This document shows, in pieces, positions 24,446-26,728 of a DNA stretch of 26,728 bases (positions are counted from its first letter, which is position 1; each line of letters starts with the position of its first letter). This stretch comes from Peptoniphilus_E sp964345555 (lineage in GTDB: Bacteria > Bacillota > Clostridia > Tissierellales > Peptoniphilaceae). Location: contig CAYFRD010000025.1 of NCBI GenBank assembly GCA_964345555.1, positions 1 to 26,728 of the forward strand, in the 5' to 3' direction. The notes below the pieces were generated by a model. That model was not told where the DNA came from and ran no database searches. It saw only the letters and a program-made list of their open reading frames with translations. A program made the translations under genes and the position numbers.

Positions 24446-26728
24446 ATGAAAAAAGACTACAAGGTTTTAAAAAACTACGGATTATTTGTTCTTTTGTTGG
24501 CAATTTTATTCATGCCGGCAAAGAGCCTTGCCCAGGAAGAAATCCCCGAGGGTGCCGCCTATAAGTTGGAAGAAACCCAACTCGGCGTGTCCATCTACTA
24601 TGATAAGAACCACAAGGAGCTGGGGCGTCCCAGCACCTCCCTAGACCACAACACTGTAACGGGATGGGATTTGCAAGACCAACTTAACCATAACGGACCT
24701 AACCGCAATCCTCTTTCTGAAAACATCAAGGGCGATGTGGTGAATGGCGTGGCGACCATTGAAAGATACAAGTATAAACTCACCCTCTACGAGGATTTAT
24801 ACCTCACCGGGCCGCTGCTTATCTCCACCGATGTAAGCATCGTATCGGCCGATCCTGCCGATCCCAAGAAGATTACAAAGGGAACTCCGGAGGATTTCAC
24901 CATAGAAAAGTACATTAATTTCAACCAATACACGAATCTGTACCTCATCGACATGCAGGGTAGTTACCAAGACTACGCGTACACCCTCGCTCTCCAAGAC
25001 GTTATCGTCGATGGCAAGGGGGAGATCAACGGCATCAATGTGGCAAACACAGGTCTTTTAGACATGAAGAATGTGACCTTGCAAAACTTCGGCTACCCGC
25101 AAAACATGTCTAATGAATCGGGTCTTGCCATCCACGCCTATGGAGACTCCGGCGGTTCTTCCACGGTCATCGGCGACAATGTCACCATCAGGCCGAATTA
25201 CACCCAAAATAAACCCGCCTATGGCGGGGCCATCGCCACCTACTTCCACCCGGGCGGTCAGGCTACCCCCTCACAAGAAGATCTGGATGCTCCACCGGTC
25301 AAAGTTACCCTCACCAATTCCACCATTGAAGGGGGAAAGGCCTCCTATGGCGGAGCCGTCTACCAATATGGCAAGTCGGATGTAACTTTTATCAACACGA
25401 CCTTCCTCAATAATCAGGCACTGGCAGGGGGAGGCTTTTACCTTCTCCCCAATCAGAATGACCCCAGGCAACTGCCCAAGCTGACCCTCATCGACAGCCT
25501 TGTAGAGGGCAATGAAGCCAAAGGATTTCGTCGTTCCTATGGCGGTGCTATCTTCCTTAATGGAGATGCCGATAAAGGTTATGGTTTTTTAAACCTGAAA
25601 GGGACTACCCGCATAGAGGGCAACAAGGCCCAAAGTGCCCTGGGCGGAGCTGTTTACACCGTAAATTTCAGCAATACCAACCCTGCCGATGAAAGTCACT
25701 ATCAAAATATAACTATTGAGGACACCGTGGTCTTTAAAGAAAACATGGCCTATGCCGGTGGCGAGCCCTTCTACTTTATGCCGCCATCCAACTATGCCGC
25801 TTTCACCAACTTGGCTTTTGCAGAAAATACCTTTAAGGGAGTGGGCAACGGACTGGCAAAATCATTGCTAAACAATGCTGACATCGTCTATTACGGATGG
25901 CCCTACGGGTCAATTTCCTACGCCTTTGCCAGCGATACCGAAGGCATGGATCTGCCTGTGGATGAAAATGGTGAATTAATCGAAGACTTCAAAAAACTTC
26001 TTCCCTTACCATCTTTAGCTCCTGCCGGACCGACCATTACTCCGGATCCCATCACCGTGGAAATCCCGGCAGAAGGCGGCAAATGGGTATTTGACCGTTG
26101 GGAACCCAACCCCGGCACCGTACCGGAAAAAGAAGATCTAAAGTTTATCGGCTACTGGAAATTTAAAAAGGATTTTGATCCCAATATTCTAATCCCCGGA
26201 GTAGTAATACCTATCATACCCGAGATAATACAACCGGAATTTGACAAACCTTTAGCAACAGGCACATTAATAATAGAACCCGAAAAAACAGACTCCAATA
26301 AAATGGAAACAGTAGAAACAAAACTGCACAAAGCATACATCAAAGGATATCCCGAAGGAACAGTAAAACCCGAAGGAGAAATGACACGCGCCGAAGCAGT
26401 AGCTGTAGTTGTACGACTTCAAGAATATCCCCTTAACAACGGAGGAGCAACCCCATACACCGATGCCGACGGCTGGTACAACAAATACATCAACGCAGCC
26501 TATGAAAAAGGAATTTTAGTAGAAAAATCAGGAGAACCATTCCGTCCCGACGAAGCAATCACTCGAGCAGAACTGGCAAGATTAATCGCACCCATTGACA
26601 AAACAAACAACACAACAGCACCCTTTGAAGACATAAAAGGACATGAATTTGAAAAAGCCATAAATCAAGCCTATGGACCTATGTCAATACTTTGGACACA
26701 AAAAGTTGAACTTTTTCTCTCTGCATGA
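24446..26728 (+). CDS. Secreted SLH-domain protein with beta-helix-like passenger, 3' truncated
   Basis: 760 residues. A signal peptide (KK at the start, hydrophobic 12-25, cut near AKSLA-QEE) leads to a passenger with repeated short Gly-Gly turns: GGAIATYF about 261, YGGAVYQYG about 301, GGGFYLL about 327, YGGAIFLNG about 366, LGGAVYTV about 398, AGGEPFYF about 437, with Asn/Thr-rich strands between, as in Pmp/beta-helix adhesins. A W-rich segment (KWVFDRWEP) precedes a Pro-rich linker. SLH motifs start near 627 (GYPEGT, MTRAE) and 669 (FRPDEAITRAE); a third begins at APFEDIKGH (about 725) but changes after INQAYG into 16 unrelated residues and a stop. SLH motifs bind pyruvylated wall polymer, fitting csaB nearby. 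AAAGGAGA precedes the ATG. Confidence 0.85.
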   Translation: MKKDYKVLKNYGLFVLLLAILFMPAKSLAQEEIPEGAAYKLEETQLGVSIYYDKNHKELGRPSTSLDHNTVTGWDLQDQLNHNGPNRNPLSENIKGDVVNGVATIERYKYKLTLYEDLYLTGPLLISTDVSIVSADPADPKKITKGTPEDFTIEKYINFNQYTNLYLIDMQGSYQDYAYTLALQDVIVDGKGEINGINVANTGLLDMKNVTLQNFGYPQNMSNESGLAIHAYGDSGGSSTVIGDNVTIRPNYTQNKPAYGGAIATYFHPGGQATPSQEDLDAPPVKVTLTNSTIEGGKASYGGAVYQYGKSDVTFINTTFLNNQALAGGGFYLLPNQNDPRQLPKLTLIDSLVEGNEAKGFRRSYGGAIFLNGDADKGYGFLNLKGTTRIEGNKAQSALGGAVYTVNFSNTNPADESHYQNITIEDTVVFKENMAYAGGEPFYFMPPSNYAAFTNLAFAENTFKGVGNGLAKSLLNNADIVYYGWPYGSISYAFASDTEGMDLPVDENGELIEDFKKLLPLPSLAPAGPTITPDPITVEIPAEGGKWVFDRWEPNPGTVPEKEDLKFIGYWKFKKDFDPNILIPGVVIPIIPEIIQPEFDKPLATGTLIIEPEKTDSNKMETVETKLHKAYIKGYPEGTVKPEGEMTRAEAVAVVVRLQEYPLNNGGATPYTDADGWYNKYINAAYEKGILVEKSGEPFRPDEAITRAELARLIAPIDKTNNTTAPFEDIKGHEFEKAINQAYGPMSILWTQKVELFLSA
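26674..26728 (+). mobile_element. Possible insertion-sequence end in the SLH gene
   Basis: The third SLH motif breaks at TGGACCT (26674 on). The following bases (ATGTCAATACTTTGGACAC, then an AAAAAGTT/AACTTTTT palindrome at 26700-26716) look like the terminal region of an IS3-type element, which often start near TGACC and contain TTTGGACAC. No transposase is visible because the window ends here. Inference only. Confidence 0.35.

Noticed and set aside
24364..24564. 66-codon ORF starting in the AT tract
   Set aside because: It is a frame through the AT repeat and the SLH gene start; low-complexity IYIYI product, and the SLH signal peptide is in another frame with a better ribosome site.
26700..26716. 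AAAAAGTT/AACTTTTT palindrome as a terminator of the SLH gene
   Set aside because: One-nt loop and location inside the reading frame make a terminator unlikely; it fits better as part of a putative IS end.

Overview
The window looks like the chromosome of a low-GC Gram-positive anaerobe of the Firmicutes (Clostridia/Tissierellia; something near Peptoniphilaceae is my best guess, from gene content and heavy AGA/ATA codon use). No species can be named from sequence alone. Most of it is a compact housekeeping chromosome with short operons, A/T-rich spacers, AGGAGG-type ribosome sites and clear hairpin terminators.

Layout. (1) 1-1113: end of a NitT/TauT-type ABC importer operon (permease, ATPase). 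(2) 1172-1564: a tRNA cluster, Ser(GCT), Ile(CAT) and Phe(GAA), behind a consensus promoter. (3) 1912-3662, minus: 5-formyltetrahydrofolate cyclo-ligase overlapping a CofE-like amide ligase, a pairing that suggests folate glutamylation rather than F420. (4) 3829-7782: ftsE-ftsX, a PcsB/EnvC-like LytM protein and a CtpA-type protease, i.e. a division-linked peptidoglycan hydrolase operon. (5) EamA permease and malic enzyme. (6) 10296-14304, minus: a catabolic operon of a GltS-like symporter, an AbgB-like M20 hydrolase and a second M20 amidohydrolase. The first and last genes are broken by single-base indels at short base runs; the middle one is intact. (7) tyrS, minus, behind a T-box leader with an unusually short Stem I. 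(8) 16210-17744: an AcpS-NnrD fusion followed by an EndoA/MazF RNase with no visible antitoxin. (9) 18023-23913: DUF5693 membrane protein, CsaB, a WecG/TagA glycosyltransferase and transketolase. (10) 23914-24445: three hairpin-repeat copies, then an (AT)11 tract. (11) 24446-26728: a secreted beta-helix-like protein with SLH motifs, cut short in the third motif by what looks like an insertion-sequence end at the window edge.

How the parts connect. CsaB puts pyruvate ketals on secondary cell-wall polymer, and the TagA-type enzyme adds ManNAc, the sugar that carries the ketal. SLH motifs bind that pyruvylated polymer, so regions 9 and 11 form an anchor-synthesis and anchored-protein pair. The anchored protein has a foreign-looking passenger part and a dinucleotide tract in its promoter region, both typical of variable surface proteins. 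The candidates most worth following are the minimal T-box, the DUF5693/CsaB/TagA module, the possibly phase-variable mosaic SLH gene, the CofE-like/folate pair and the AcpS-NnrD fusion.
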